From Haloarcula vallismortis ATCC 29715 (GTDB lineage Archaea; Halobacteriota; Halobacteria; Halobacteriales; Haloarculaceae): a DNA stretch of 64,000 nt. Position numbers and translations under genes: made by a program. Below are positions 33,382 to 42,612 of the stretch, in pieces (the first letter of the stretch is position 1; the number at the start of each line of letters is the position of its first letter). Where the stretch lies: assembly GCF_000337775.1 (NCBI RefSeq), contig NZ_AOLQ01000056.1, forward strand, positions 1 to 64,000, given 5' to 3'. Below the pieces are notes generated by a model. That model saw nothing but the letters and a program-made list of their open reading frames with translations. It was not told the DNA's origin and ran no database searches.

Positions 33382-34398
33382 TTACTCCCCGGTGACAAGC
33401 GAGGGGTCGTTCCGAAAGGCCAGATGTGTCGCGACCGAGAGGCTATCGCGGGCGTGTCTGGCGCTTCGCTCCAGCAGGACGACGGCACGTTGGAGCGCCA
33501 GCAGCGGTTCGGGCCGCTCGGCTTCGAGGTGGGCGTTCAGGTCGGCAATACGGTCGTCGACCAGGTCGAACGCGGCGCGGGCGTCTTCGGTCGCATCGTA
33601 GTCCGGCGTCGTTACCGCTGAGCGGGTGGCACTGGCGGCGTCGTCGAGTGCGTCCCCGAGTTCGGTGAGTTTCGACGCGGTCGTCTGGTCGGGCGTCGCC
33701 GAATCGGTCGCCAGGCCCGCGATCTCGATGGCAGTGTCGGTCATCAGCACCACGTCCTGTGCGACCGAGCGGTAGCCGATGAGGGGAAAGCCCGTCTCCA
33801 ATCCGACGGCCTGGTTCAGCCGCGGGTTCCGATAGATGGTAAACACTAGGCGCAGGAACAGGTAAAAGAGCTTCTCGACCTGCTCCTGGCGGCCCTCAAC
33901 GGTCTCGACGAGGGTGGTGTCTCCCTCGATAAGCGCGGAAATCGCGTCCCCGCGTATCACTGCCTCAGTACGGCTGAGTCGGCCAAGCAGCGTCGGGAGG
34001 TCGAAGTCCTCCGGTGCGACCGAACACCGGACCGTCACCGTCGTTTCGGCCTGTTCGACGATGCCGAGTCCCATCAGTCGGCGCTCGGCGTTCATCACGG
34101 CGTTGCGGTGTTCGAGACCCAGTGGCGCTGTCGCCTCGACCCGGATGAGCTGTCGGCCCAGAACGTACTGCGTGATGATAGCCCGTTCGAGCGCGCCGGC
34201 GGTCAGCGCGTCGGCGTCGATAGTCGCCTCTACGTCCTCGATGGTTGGCTGTTCGGGGACGACGAGCAGCGACCCGCCGTTCTCGTCGCGCTGGACGATG
34301 ACTTCATCACCCTTCGAGATGTCGTGTTGGCGCGCCCAGTCGACGGGTACCGTCACTGCCAGCGTGGAGGAGCCTAACTGCTGTACCTTCCGTTTCAT
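33382..34398 (-). CDS. AbrB-PhoU fusion-type phosphate/transport regulator
   Basis: The 338-residue protein has an N-terminal SpoVT/AbrB swapped-hairpin domain (VQQLGSSTLAVTVPVDWARQ), then two PhoU-like helical bundles. This architecture is the common haloarchaeal PhoU-domain regulator, usually placed near transporter genes. An ATG at 34398 gives MKRKVQQLGSS; a GTG seven codons upstream is the alternative. It is divergent from the sodium:solute symporter gene, with a 418-bp region between, so it may regulate that transporter. Confidence 0.82.
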   Translation of the reverse strand: MKRKVQQLGSSTLAVTVPVDWARQHDISKGDEVIVQRDENGGSLLVVPEQPTIEDVEATIDADALTAGALERAIITQYVLGRQLIRVEATAPLGLEHRNAVMNAERRLMGLGIVEQAETTVTVRCSVAPEDFDLPTLLGRLSRTEAVIRGDAISALIEGDTTLVETVEGRQEQVEKLFYLFLRLVFTIYRNPRLNQAVGLETGFPLIGYRSVAQDVVLMTDTAIEIAGLATDSATPDQTTASKLTELGDALDDAASATRSAVTTPDYDATEDARAAFDLVDDRIADLNAHLEAERPEPLLALQRAVVLLERSARHARDSLSVATHLAFRNDPSLVTGE

Positions 34399-34816
34399 TC
34401 GAATCGGGTCGGGCGTCACTGTTTAGTCCTCTCTTGTTTTCGAGGTATGTCCATCGAATTCTCTACCTGTTGTCCGATTGGGGCGTATTTTCTACTTTGG
34501 GTCGACACAAATACTCCAAAGGCGTACAGAAGTGAATGAAATTTCACTCGGCTCTGGCTACAGTATTAAAACAGTTCTAGGAAACTCAGTCGATAGATAC
34601 TGTACATGTATCCACCTACCTGTGACTACAGTGCATGGGCGTTGCGGGATAACTCTACTGTGTAAACAATACTGTCACAACTCCTTTATGCAGTGCTCAA
34701 AACGAAACTCATGTGACTCAATACCGTCCAAATCGAAACCTGTTCGGGGCTAATGCTGGTGGAACGTGCGCTCATATCAACTATATCTGGTCAATTGTCA
34801 GCGGAGGTGGGTCGCC
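34399..34816. other. Promoter-bearing gene-poor region before the symporter gene
   Basis: This stretch has no supported gene. Its middle is markedly AT-rich (34545-34620) and contains several TATA-like patches. It holds the promoters of the divergent regulator and symporter genes. A GGAGGTGG ribosome site at about 34802-34809 precedes the GTG at 34817 and supports that start over a GTG 17 codons upstream. Confidence 0.5.
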
Positions 34817-36379
34817 GTGAGCGTCATTCTCTACGGCCTCGCTGCCACCATCGTGACGATGATGGCAATCGGGTTCTACGTCGCCAAGAAGGTCAAGGGC
34901 GACAGCATCAACTACATCGTCGCCGGCCGGGGACTCATTCTCCCGCTGGCCGCGGCGACGTTGATGGCGCAGTCGCTTGACTCGAACGCGACGCTCGGCA
35001 ACACCGACCTCGCGGCTGGCTTCGGCTTCTGGGCCGGCGCGGCCCTGCCCGTTGGGCTGGCGCTCTGTCTGTTCCTCACTGGGCTGTTCTTCGCGAAACC
35101 GATGAACCGACTCAACCTCACGACGCTGCCGGACTTCTACCGCCGGAAGTACGGCCGCACCGCCGAAATCGTCGCGAGTGTGATTATGTCCGTCGCCTAC
35201 GCGTTCCTGCTTGCGGGGAACCTCGTCGCCGGCGGCTACCTCTTCCAGATTTTCGTCGGAACGAGCTTCCAGTTGGGCGTGTTCATCATCGCCGGGCTCG
35301 TGCTCGCGTACACCGTCGCCGGCGGGCTGTTCTCGGTGGCCTACACCGACGTAATCCAGGCAGGGATCGCGTTCGTCGGCTCCATCGCGCTCATTGTCTA
35401 CATCACGGCTAACTACGGCCTCACGATCCCCTCCGGGATGGGGCCGACCAACCTCGGACAACTCACCGACCCGAGCCAGGGGGCGTACATCAACCTCGCC
35501 ACCATCGTCGCTCTTGGTCTCGGTGACATCGTCGCCATCGACTTCATGGAGCGGGTATTCGCGGCTGATAGCCCGGAAACCGCACAGAAAGCCTGCTTCA
35601 TCGGGGCCGCCGGTACGCTCGTCATCGGCGTCCCGTTTTCCGTCGTCGCGCTGTCGGCAAACCCGATTCTCGCCTCGCTCGGTGTCGAGGCCGGGAACCA
35701 GGCCGTGCTGTACACGCTACTCCAGAACGCCATTCCTCCGTGGCTGGCCGCACTCGTCCTCGCCGGTATCGTCGCCGCCTCGTTCTCGACAAGCGACGGC
35801 GCGATACTGGGAACGTCGGCGGTCATCGCCCGGAACATCGGCAACATCCGCGTCGACGAAGAGAGTACTGCCAGCCCGGCGACGGCCGCGGACGGCGGCG
35901 TCGACGGGGGCTTCTTCGGCTCGGAGAGCGACAAACTGCTCACCGTCACGCGCCTGATGTCCGTACCGATTACGCTGCTGGGTGTGTTCCTCGCGATACG
36001 GGTGTCTGCGACCGGGATGTTGCTCGTGCTGGCGTTCGACATCATGCTGGCCGGCGCGTTCGTCCCGCTCGTGATGGGGCTGTACTGGTCCGATATCGCA
36101 ACCACGCCGGCGGCACTCGGCTCGATGGTCGCCGGCTCCGCGACCCGTCTCGTACTCTTCGTGCTGGTGCCGACGACGTACGCCTACGAGAACACGCTCC
36201 TGTACATCCCCAACGATATCTTCACTGCCGCCTTCGACGGCCTTCCGACGTTCATCGCCGCCGCGGTGGGGCTCGTGTCGTTCCTCGTCATCGCTTACGT
36301 CACCAAGGACGACTACCCGATATACAGCGTCGAGAAACAGAGCAACCCCAACATCGTAGCTGGCGGCGAAGAGGACTGA
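34817..36379 (+). CDS. Sodium:solute symporter (SSS family)
   Basis: The 520-residue protein has about thirteen membrane segments in the LeuT-like SSS plan. Examples are INYIVAGRGLILPLAAATLM, FWAGAALPVGLALCLFLTG, a TDLAAGFGF segment and the typical SVAYTDVIQAGIAFVG. The SSS member VAASFSTSDGAILGTSAVIARN (about 322-343) contains the conserved Ser/Thr sodium-site region. The substrate could be proline, urea, choline or another small solute. The nearby agmatinase-type and formamidase genes make urea or an amide plausible. It starts at a GTG with a strong ribosome site. Confidence 0.88.
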   Translation: MSVILYGLAATIVTMMAIGFYVAKKVKGDSINYIVAGRGLILPLAAATLMAQSLDSNATLGNTDLAAGFGFWAGAALPVGLALCLFLTGLFFAKPMNRLNLTTLPDFYRRKYGRTAEIVASVIMSVAYAFLLAGNLVAGGYLFQIFVGTSFQLGVFIIAGLVLAYTVAGGLFSVAYTDVIQAGIAFVGSIALIVYITANYGLTIPSGMGPTNLGQLTDPSQGAYINLATIVALGLGDIVAIDFMERVFAADSPETAQKACFIGAAGTLVIGVPFSVVALSANPILASLGVEAGNQAVLYTLLQNAIPPWLAALVLAGIVAASFSTSDGAILGTSAVIARNIGNIRVDEESTASPATAADGGVDGGFFGSESDKLLTVTRLMSVPITLLGVFLAIRVSATGMLLVLAFDIMLAGAFVPLVMGLYWSDIATTPAALGSMVAGSATRLVLFVLVPTTYAYENTLLYIPNDIFTAAFDGLPTFIAAAVGLVSFLVIAYVTKDDYPIYSVEKQSNPNIVAGGEED

Positions 36380-36463
36380 GCCGAGGGTATCCGCGCTCTA
36401 CCTGTCGATACCGTTCGCTCCCAGTTCACAGCAGTACCGATTCGATGCGCGCCTACAGCCACC

Positions 36464-36940
36464 TCAGACAAGCCGGGGCAGTCGGGTCGTCTCCTCGGTG
36501 GACTCTTCCGCCATCACGGGGACCTCTCGCCAGTTAACCACGCCCAGTCGGAACAGCCGGTAACTGTAGGGCTCTCCGTGCGGGGCGAACACGACGAGTG
36601 CAAAGCGATCGCGGATGTTTCGCCGGTCGGTACCCGTCAGGCCGGACGGTGTTGACGCCGACGTGTGTGAGTGATAGAACACGCGGGGCTCCGGCGGCAC
36701 GTCATCGGTGGCCGTGGCGACGAACCGACGCCGCGGCCTCGGGGAGACATTGTCGAGCGGGACGTGGTCAGTCGCGTACAGCCGGTCATCCCGTCGCGTA
36801 CACGCCAGGTAGCCGCCGGCCTCGTGGGGATGACTCGCCGCGATACGTGCCGCTATCGCGTCCCGGATTTCGTCGGGAATTGTGAGCGCTCGGACCCGAT
36901 GGCTGAAACGCACAGTACTATGGGTACGTGATGTAGCCAT
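36464..36940 (-). CDS. JAB/MPN-type metalloprotease-like protein with altered JAMM motif
   Basis: The 158-residue protein matches JAB/MPN domains. A Glu-bearing segment SHPHEAGGYLACTRRDDRL and RVFYHSHTSASTPSGLTGTD give the H-x-H of the JAMM metal site. In canonical JAMM, H-x-H-x7-S-x2-D follows; here the Ser/Asp spacing is two residues longer and the Ser position is Thr. Haloarchaeal relatives remove ubiquitin-like SAMP tags from proteins. Whether this member is catalytically active is doubtful. No sampylation gene is nearby. Confidence 0.75.
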   Translation of the reverse strand: MATSRTHSTVRFSHRVRALTIPDEIRDAIAARIAASHPHEAGGYLACTRRDDRLYATDHVPLDNVSPRPRRRFVATATDDVPPEPRVFYHSHTSASTPSGLTGTDRRNIRDRFALVVFAPHGEPYSYRLFRLGVVNWREVPVMAEESTEETTRLPRLV

Positions 36941-37045
36941 AGAGGTGTTTCGACTGGCAGACAGTGGTATCGCGGGTCCCGCCCGCAGCGCCCGGTCTCC
37001 ATCTCGTCGGCGGTTTTATCCGACAGCTGAGATAACTGGTGTCAT

Positions 37046-38476
37046 ATGACTGACCGGCCTGTCGACGTGGAACCAGCGGGCGAGAACGTCGCCGGTGAGG
37101 CACCTGTCGAGGAGCCGGAAGCCGTCACCGACGACGCGGTCGTCCACGACGACGACGTTGAGCTCGAACGGACAATCGGGTTGGTCGGCGGGCTGGCAAT
37201 CGGTATCGGGACGATGATCGGGGCCGGAATCTTCGTCTTTCCCGGGTTAGCGGCCGCCAACGCTGGGCTGGCAGCGACGCTCTCGTTCGCAATCGGTGGG
37301 CTGGTCGCGTTGCTCGTGGCGCTTCCGACCTCCGAACTCGCCACGGCGATGCCCCGGAGCGGCGGCGGGTACTACTTCATCTCGCGAGGAATGGGAACGG
37401 CGTATGGCGCAATCGTGGGCCTCGGACTGTGGCTGGGGCTGATGTTCGCATCCGCGTTCTATCTGGTCGGACTCGGTCACTACGCGAGCGCCGTGTTCAC
37501 TGAGCTCAACATCTCACTCCCGTTCAGTCCAGTCATCGGCATCGGGCTGCTGTTCGGGGTCGCGCTGACGGCACTCAGTATCGGCGGCACGGAAAACACT
37601 GCGAAGATTCAGAACGCGGTGGTCGGGATTCTCCTCGTCGTGCTCACAGCGTTCCTTTCTTACGGTGTTCTCGATGCTGTGGGGGTGTTCGGTGGCGGAA
37701 CCGTTCCGGAACAGTTCTTCTCCAGAGGATACTTCCGGGTGTTGACGACCGCGGCGCTCGTGTTCACGTCGTACTTGGGGTTCGCGCAGGTCGCTACTGT
37801 CGCGGGTGAAATCAAACAGCCGGGCAGGAATCTGCCGCTGGCGATGGTGGGGTCGGTCCTGACTGTCACCGTCTTTTATGTTGTCACAATTTTCGTCGCG
37901 ACCAGCGCGTTCGGCGCTGCACGACTGGGAGCGTTCGGGGAGACAGCGATGGTCGAAGTCGCCCGTGACTTCCTCGGGTTGCCCGGTGCGGTCGCGATTC
38001 TGGGTGCCGGGCTGCTGGCGACGTTTTCGAGCGCGAACGCGTCGATTCTTAGCGCTTCGCGGGCGGTCTACGCTCTGAGCCGTGATGCCCTGCTCCCCAG
38101 AAAGGCGAGCGAGGTCAACCTTCGGTACGGCACTCCGCACGTCGCGTTGCTCTCCGCTGGCGGACCGATTCTCGTCCTCGTCGCGACTGGCCGGGTCGAA
38201 CTGCTGGCTGAGGTTGCCTCGTTTCTTCACCTGATTATGTACGGGCTGATGTGTATCGCCCTGATCGTGTTGCGCCGTCGGAACCCCGAGTGGTACTCGC
38301 CCAGCTATCGGGTGCCGGGCTATCCGGTGGTCCCGGGTATGGGTGCGTTCGCGAGCTTCGGACTAATTGTCTTCATGCAGCCCGCATCTATCGGTATCGG
38401 CATCGTGGTCATGCTCGCCTCGTACCTCTGGTACCGTTATTACGCTGGGGATGTGACACTCAAAGGAGACATCTAA
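37046..38476 (+). CDS. APC superfamily amino acid permease
   Basis: This 476-residue protein has about twelve membrane segments. The first carries the APC glycine motif [16 protein letters not shown], and [20 protein letters not shown] has the conserved GE..xP-type region. A 42-residue acidic cytoplasmic N-terminus precedes. Haloarchaeal APC permeases are often coupled to a UspA protein, as here: the next gene starts 2 bp after the stop. Substrate is probably a cationic or small amino acid, but the sequence does not fix this. Confidence 0.88.
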   Translation: MTDRPVDVEPAGENVAGEAPVEEPEAVTDDAVVHDDDVELERTIGLVGGLAIGIGTMIGAGIFVFPGLAAANAGLAATLSFAIGGLVALLVALPTSELATAMPRSGGGYYFISRGMGTAYGAIVGLGLWLGLMFASAFYLVGLGHYASAVFTELNISLPFSPVIGIGLLFGVALTALSIGGTENTAKIQNAVVGILLVVLTAFLSYGVLDAVGVFGGGTVPEQFFSRGYFRVLTTAALVFTSYLGFAQVATVAGEIKQPGRNLPLAMVGSVLTVTVFYVVTIFVATSAFGAARLGAFGETAMVEVARDFLGLPGAVAILGAGLLATFSSANASILSASRAVYALSRDALLPRKASEVNLRYGTPHVALLSAGGPILVLVATGRVELLAEVASFLHLIMYGLMCIALIVLRRRNPEWYSPSYRVPGYPVVPGMGAFASFGLIVFMQPASIGIGIVVMLASYLWYRYYAGDVTLKGDI

Positions 38477-38478
38477 TT

Positions 38479-39213
38479 ATGACGGACCGACCATCGATAC
38501 TCGTCCCGATCCGCGTGCTCGAAGGAGAATCGGTCCCTGAGGGTATCCCTGAGCTACTTGCGCATACCCACGTCGTCCTGCTGGGGTATCACGTCATCCC
38601 AGAACAGACTGCCCCCGGACAGGCCCGGATGCAGTTCGAGGACCGGGCCGTGGGGCGGCTCGATGAGTACGAAGAGATGTTCGAGGAGGCCGGAGCCACT
38701 GTCGAGCGGCGGCTCGTGTTCACCCATAACGGCCAGAAGACGATTGACCGCATGATCTACGAGCACGACTGCATGGCCGTTCTCGTTCCGAACGCCACGG
38801 GGCCAGTCGAAGACGTGCTGGTCCCGGTCCGCGGGGCCATCGGGGTTGACCGCCTTTCCCGTGTCGTCGCGAGTGTGTTCGGAGCGACGGACGCCGACGT
38901 GACGTTGTATCACGTTGCGGCCGAAGACACGACGGACGACGATATCCAGACACTTCTCAGTGGAATGACGGACCGTCTGGTGGAGTTCGGGATGGATTCG
39001 TCGACTATCGAGACGCGGATCGACCGCGACCGGAAACCCCTTGACGCAATTGTGGACGTGGCTGATTCGTTTGACGCGGTCGTGATGGGTGAAACCGACC
39101 CGTCGCTGACGACGTTCGTGTTCGGGATGCCGGCCGATCAGGTCGCCGACCGGTTTCTCGGACCGGTGTTTGTGGTCCAGCGCGAACGCGCTTCAGCGGA
39201 CGAAGACGGGTAA
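38479..39213 (+). CDS. Two-domain UspA-like protein paired with the APC permease
   Basis: The 244-residue protein starts MTDRPSILVPIRVLEGESVP and repeats the Usp fold in two halves, the second beginning VLVPVRGAIGVDRLSRVV. Only 2 bp separate it from the permease stop, so the pair is translationally coupled. Such proteins are presumed to control the permease through adenylate binding. The canonical ATP-loop glycines are not clear. Confidence 0.82.
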   Translation: MTDRPSILVPIRVLEGESVPEGIPELLAHTHVVLLGYHVIPEQTAPGQARMQFEDRAVGRLDEYEEMFEEAGATVERRLVFTHNGQKTIDRMIYEHDCMAVLVPNATGPVEDVLVPVRGAIGVDRLSRVVASVFGATDADVTLYHVAAEDTTDDDIQTLLSGMTDRLVEFGMDSSTIETRIDRDRKPLDAIVDVADSFDAVVMGETDPSLTTFVFGMPADQVADRFLGPVFVVQRERASADEDG

Positions 39214-39276
39214 CTCACCCTGATTCAGTATCCGGCCGGCTGGATAGCCGTCTGTGTCTGCACACCTGTCATGCCC

Positions 39277-40902
39277 TCAATGTCCCACCGCCCACGGGTA
39301 GCCACCCGTTGCCGTGTGAGCGTGGTCGTGTTCACCGTCGGCTCCGCGCTCGCCTGCGCTGGTCCGCACGATGTCGTCGACTCGAAGGATCTGTGTCACG
39401 ACGGCGACTGCCCGTTGCAGTGCACTCTTGAACACCATCGATGGTTCCAGAACACCCGCTACAATCATATCGCGTGGATTGCCATCAGGACCGACACCGA
39501 CCGTCTCTGAGCCGGCGTCGTGTCGCTGTCTTATCGCTGTCAGCGTGTCCAGTGGGTCCGTACCCGCGTTCGAGGCCAGTGTCCGTGGGAGCGATTCCAG
39601 CGCGGTTCCGAACCCATCGAAGACGAGCTGTGTCCGGTCCGGTATCCCACTGGACAGGGCGGCGAGCTCCATAGCCAGCGCGGCCGGCACCGCACCCCCG
39701 CCCGGAACGAACGTGCCACCGTCGAGTGTACCGCGGATGACATCGATACAGTCTGTCACGATGCGGCGGACCTCCTCCGCGACGTGTGGCGTGCCGCCAC
39801 GGAGCAGTACTGTTCTTCGTTGCTCCTCGGGGCAGCCCTGCAGCACGAGTGTCTGAGTCGTCCCGACCGTCCGCCGTGTGACTGACTCGACAGTACCGGT
39901 GTCATCCTCGGTAAGTTCATCGACGGACATGACCGGCGTGCTCCCCGTCGCCCGTGCGATAACGTCAAACTCGTCCCGCCGGGTCCGTTCGACGGGGAGC
40001 ACACCACGCTGGGCGAGTGCGGTTCTGACCGCTTCGTCGATTGATTTCTGACAGATTATAACGGTCGCGCCTGACTGTACCACCTGCTCTACGAGGTCCG
40101 TTTTGCGCTCCCGCTCGTAGTCCTGCAACGCGCTCCGTTGGGTGGTGTCCCGGACCTCCACCGACTGGACGCGGTCCGACTCCTCGATACCGATTTCGCC
40201 GTCGACCATCGCGACGGCTGGCTCGTCGTCAGTTTCGGCGCGCGGGTGGAGCGCTTCCAGAGCAGTCGAAGAACTCTTTAGATCGACCACGACGCCGTCA
40301 AGGCACGCTGACTCGCGGAGTTCGCCGCCGTGATAGGACCTGAGTGTGAGTTTCGACGTGTCGAATTCGACGGCCTCCAGTGCGTTGAGGGTCAGTTCGG
40401 CGAACCGGTCGGTCGACACGTCGTCCCAGCGCCCCGTGACAGCGGTCTTTGCAATCTGTGTCAGCCGGTCGTCGTGTCGGCAGTCGAGGCCACGCTCGTA
40501 CTGCCCGAACTGGTCGAGGGCGGCCTCTGCAGCTTTGACGTAGCCGTCGACGATTGTTGTCGGATGGAGCCCATCCGAACGGAGTGTCGCAGCCTCGTCG
40601 AGGAGTGCGCCGACGAGCACGACAGCTGTCGTTGTCCCGTCCCCAACGGCGCTGTCCTGTGCGGCCGCGGCCCGTTCGACCAGCCGGCCGACCGGATGGG
40701 TGATGTCCATCCACTCGACGATGCTCGACCCGTCGTTGGAGACGATGACCGTTCCGTTCTCGCCGACGACCATCTTGTCCAGCCCGTTGGGCCCGAGCGT
40801 CGTCCGGATTGTGTCGGCGAGTTCCCCGGCAGGCGTCTGTGTGTCGTTTCGCTCGCTGGTGTCGCTATCGCCGTCGACGTCACCGGTCGTATCTCCCAGC
40901 AT
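39277..40902 (-). CDS. Divergent group II chaperonin (thermosome-like) subunit
   Basis: The 541-residue protein matches thermosome subunits throughout. The N-terminal segment DTIRTTLGPNGLDKMVVGEN, the ATPase motif SAVGDGTTTAVVLVG with the essential Asp, LRGGTPHVAEEVRRIVTD, and FVPGGGAVPAALAMELA are visible. Compared with normal subunits the N-terminus is shorter and the C-terminus is not the Gly/Met-rich tail. Instead it ends HDHAHTATGGYPWAVGH. It could form a specialised or mixed ring. The haloarchaea usually have other, more typical thermosome genes elsewhere. No chaperone partner is nearby. Confidence 0.82.
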   Translation of the reverse strand: MLGDTTGDVDGDSDTSERNDTQTPAGELADTIRTTLGPNGLDKMVVGENGTVIVSNDGSSIVEWMDITHPVGRLVERAAAAQDSAVGDGTTTAVVLVGALLDEAATLRSDGLHPTTIVDGYVKAAEAALDQFGQYERGLDCRHDDRLTQIAKTAVTGRWDDVSTDRFAELTLNALEAVEFDTSKLTLRSYHGGELRESACLDGVVVDLKSSSTALEALHPRAETDDEPAVAMVDGEIGIEESDRVQSVEVRDTTQRSALQDYERERKTDLVEQVVQSGATVIICQKSIDEAVRTALAQRGVLPVERTRRDEFDVIARATGSTPVMSVDELTEDDTGTVESVTRRTVGTTQTLVLQGCPEEQRRTVLLRGGTPHVAEEVRRIVTDCIDVIRGTLDGGTFVPGGGAVPAALAMELAALSSGIPDRTQLVFDGFGTALESLPRTLASNAGTDPLDTLTAIRQRHDAGSETVGVGPDGNPRDMIVAGVLEPSMVFKSALQRAVAVVTQILRVDDIVRTSAGERGADGEHDHAHTATGGYPWAVGH

Positions 40903-40933
40903 TAGTGTCGACAGTCGGCGTTGTCTTCAGCCC

Positions 40934-42208
40934 TCATTCCAGCGGGTCGTCGGTGACACAGAGGTCACCGCGGTCAGCGCTGTTGTGTTCGATGCCCGTC
41001 GGCGACGCGTCGAACTCGAACGCGCCCGTCGGGAGCGCCAGCGTCGAACAGGCGTTTGGCACGTCCACGACGCCGCTCTGTCGCCCTTCGACCGGGACGG
41101 TCCCGAGGATGTGCAGCGCCTGCTGGCCGGTGTAGCCGAACTGCTTGAGGTAGTCGATGGCCTGGAGGCAGGCCCGCCGGTAGGCAGTATGCGAATCGAT
41201 GTACTTCTGTTCGCCGTCCTCCGTGACGGAGTAGCCACAGAAGGTGACGTAGTCCTCGAAGTTCGGTCCACGGTGGCCCGGCTCGAAGATCGGATGGTCG
41301 ACGCCGAACTTCTCCATCCCGTCTTTCACGAGGTCGAATTCGAGGTCGACGTAGGCGGCCATCTCGATGGCGCCACAGAAAGATATCTCACCGTCCCCCT
41401 GCGAGGCGTGGAAGTCGCCGATGCCGAACTTCGCGCCCTCGACGTAGACCGGGAAATACACCGTCGACCCGATAGAGAGGTCTTTGATGTCGTGGTTGCC
41501 GCCGTGTTCTCGGGGTGGGACGGTTCGGGCCGCGACCTCCGCGGCCTCCTCGGCCTCGTCGGGGTCCATCTCGCCCATGAGCGCCCCATCGGGCGTTGGC
41601 GGATTCGCCACGGCTGGCTCTGCCTCCCCAGTCGGATGGTTCGGTATCGACTCGGGGTCCTCGGCGTGTTTGTCGATGAGTTCCTGTTCCCGTTCGTTCC
41701 ACGCTTCCAGCAGCTCTTCGCTGGGCGCACATCCTGCGAGGCCGGGGTGAATCTTCCCCTCGTACTCGACAGCAGGGATGTGTCGCGAGGAGACTGTGTA
41801 GCCGTCGATGTCCCAGATTGATTTCGCCGCCTTGGGGAAGTGGTCGGTCAGGAAGCCACCACCGTTTTGCTGGGAGAACGTGCCCGTGAAGCCGAACTCC
41901 GAGCGGTCGTTGAGCGGCCCCATGTCGTGGAACTCGACTTTCAGCAGGTCACCCGGTTCGGCCCCGTTCACATGCACCGGCCCCGCGAGATAGTGAACCT
42001 GCGAGAGATCAACGTCGCGGACCTCGTTGGCGTTGTCGTTGTCGGTTATCTGCCCACCGGTCCAGTCGAGAGCCTCCAGTCGCATGCTCTCGCCCGGGTC
42101 CGCTTCGACGACCGCCGGGATGTCCGGGTGCCACCGATTGAACGGGTTTGCGCCCGGCTGTTCGTCTGGCGCGCTGTCGACATCGACCTCGAACTTCGCT
42201 TCTGGCAT
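40934..42208 (-). CDS. Acetamidase/formamidase family amidase
   Basis: The 424-residue protein belongs to the FmdA/AmdA family. Diagnostic segments are HYLAGPVHVNGAEPGDLLKV, and FGIGDFHASQGDGEISFCGA carrying the H-x3-Q-G-D-G-E core. The family hydrolyses formamide or acetamide to ammonia plus formate or acetate, in the cytoplasm. The gene reads out of a promoter in the AT-rich 42209-42612 region. It lies 31 bp from the chaperonin gene on the same strand. Together with the ureohydrolase and symporter it suggests use of amide or guanidino nitrogen, which is inference. Confidence 0.88.
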   Translation of the reverse strand: MPEAKFEVDVDSAPDEQPGANPFNRWHPDIPAVVEADPGESMRLEALDWTGGQITDNDNANEVRDVDLSQVHYLAGPVHVNGAEPGDLLKVEFHDMGPLNDRSEFGFTGTFSQQNGGGFLTDHFPKAAKSIWDIDGYTVSSRHIPAVEYEGKIHPGLAGCAPSEELLEAWNEREQELIDKHAEDPESIPNHPTGEAEPAVANPPTPDGALMGEMDPDEAEEAAEVAARTVPPREHGGNHDIKDLSIGSTVYFPVYVEGAKFGIGDFHASQGDGEISFCGAIEMAAYVDLEFDLVKDGMEKFGVDHPIFEPGHRGPNFEDYVTFCGYSVTEDGEQKYIDSHTAYRRACLQAIDYLKQFGYTGQQALHILGTVPVEGRQSGVVDVPNACSTLALPTGAFEFDASPTGIEHNSADRGDLCVTDDPLE

Positions 42209-42612
42209 TACGACAACAGTATCGGATAGGATACATATAAGTGTTCGGCTGATTGACGTTTAACAAATACACTTCTGAATCGGGAGACGAAACACTGCTA
42301 AGCTATACTCTGTTATATAACTACAAATCTGGGCTATTCGGGGTAGAATATACACACCTACTATTCTCAAAATATCTCTGTCGCTTCGAATAGTCTCGCT
42401 CGTGATAGTGAATTATGTTCACGTACCACAATTCGTCCTCACAGTGTCTCAGTTGCTGCACCACAGCTATCCGGAGTCAATGAGACGACTGATCAGGGTA
42501 CGTGGTCCGGGCAAGACCCGGTATCTTGGGGGAGTGGGCACGCCACATCGTTCGACCGGATCGTTCAAGCATTCAGAATAAAGTTCGTCCAGATTATCAT
42601 TCTGGATGCCAT
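42209..42612. other. AT-rich intergenic region with a dyad before the HIT gene
   Basis: No gene is supported in these 404 bp. The left part is AT-rich with several TATA-like patches (ttatataac near 42313-42321) for the formamidase promoter. Near the right end an 11-bp dyad spans 42569-42609 and overlaps the likely TATA of the HIT gene. Confidence 0.5.
42569..42609. promoter_or_regulatory. Dyad near the HIT gene start
   Basis: Arms GCATTCAGAAT (42569-42579) and ATTCTGGATGC (42599-42609) match at 10 of 11 positions around a 19-base centre. The left arm includes an AT-rich patch (cagaataaag) at a TATA-like distance from the ATG at 42613. It could be an operator or a hairpin near the translation start. 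Confidence 0.4.

Noticed and set aside
40700-41821. Long plus-strand open frame opposite the chaperonin and formamidase genes
   Set aside because: It spans two well-supported minus-strand genes and their gap and has no recognisable domain, so it is a shadow.
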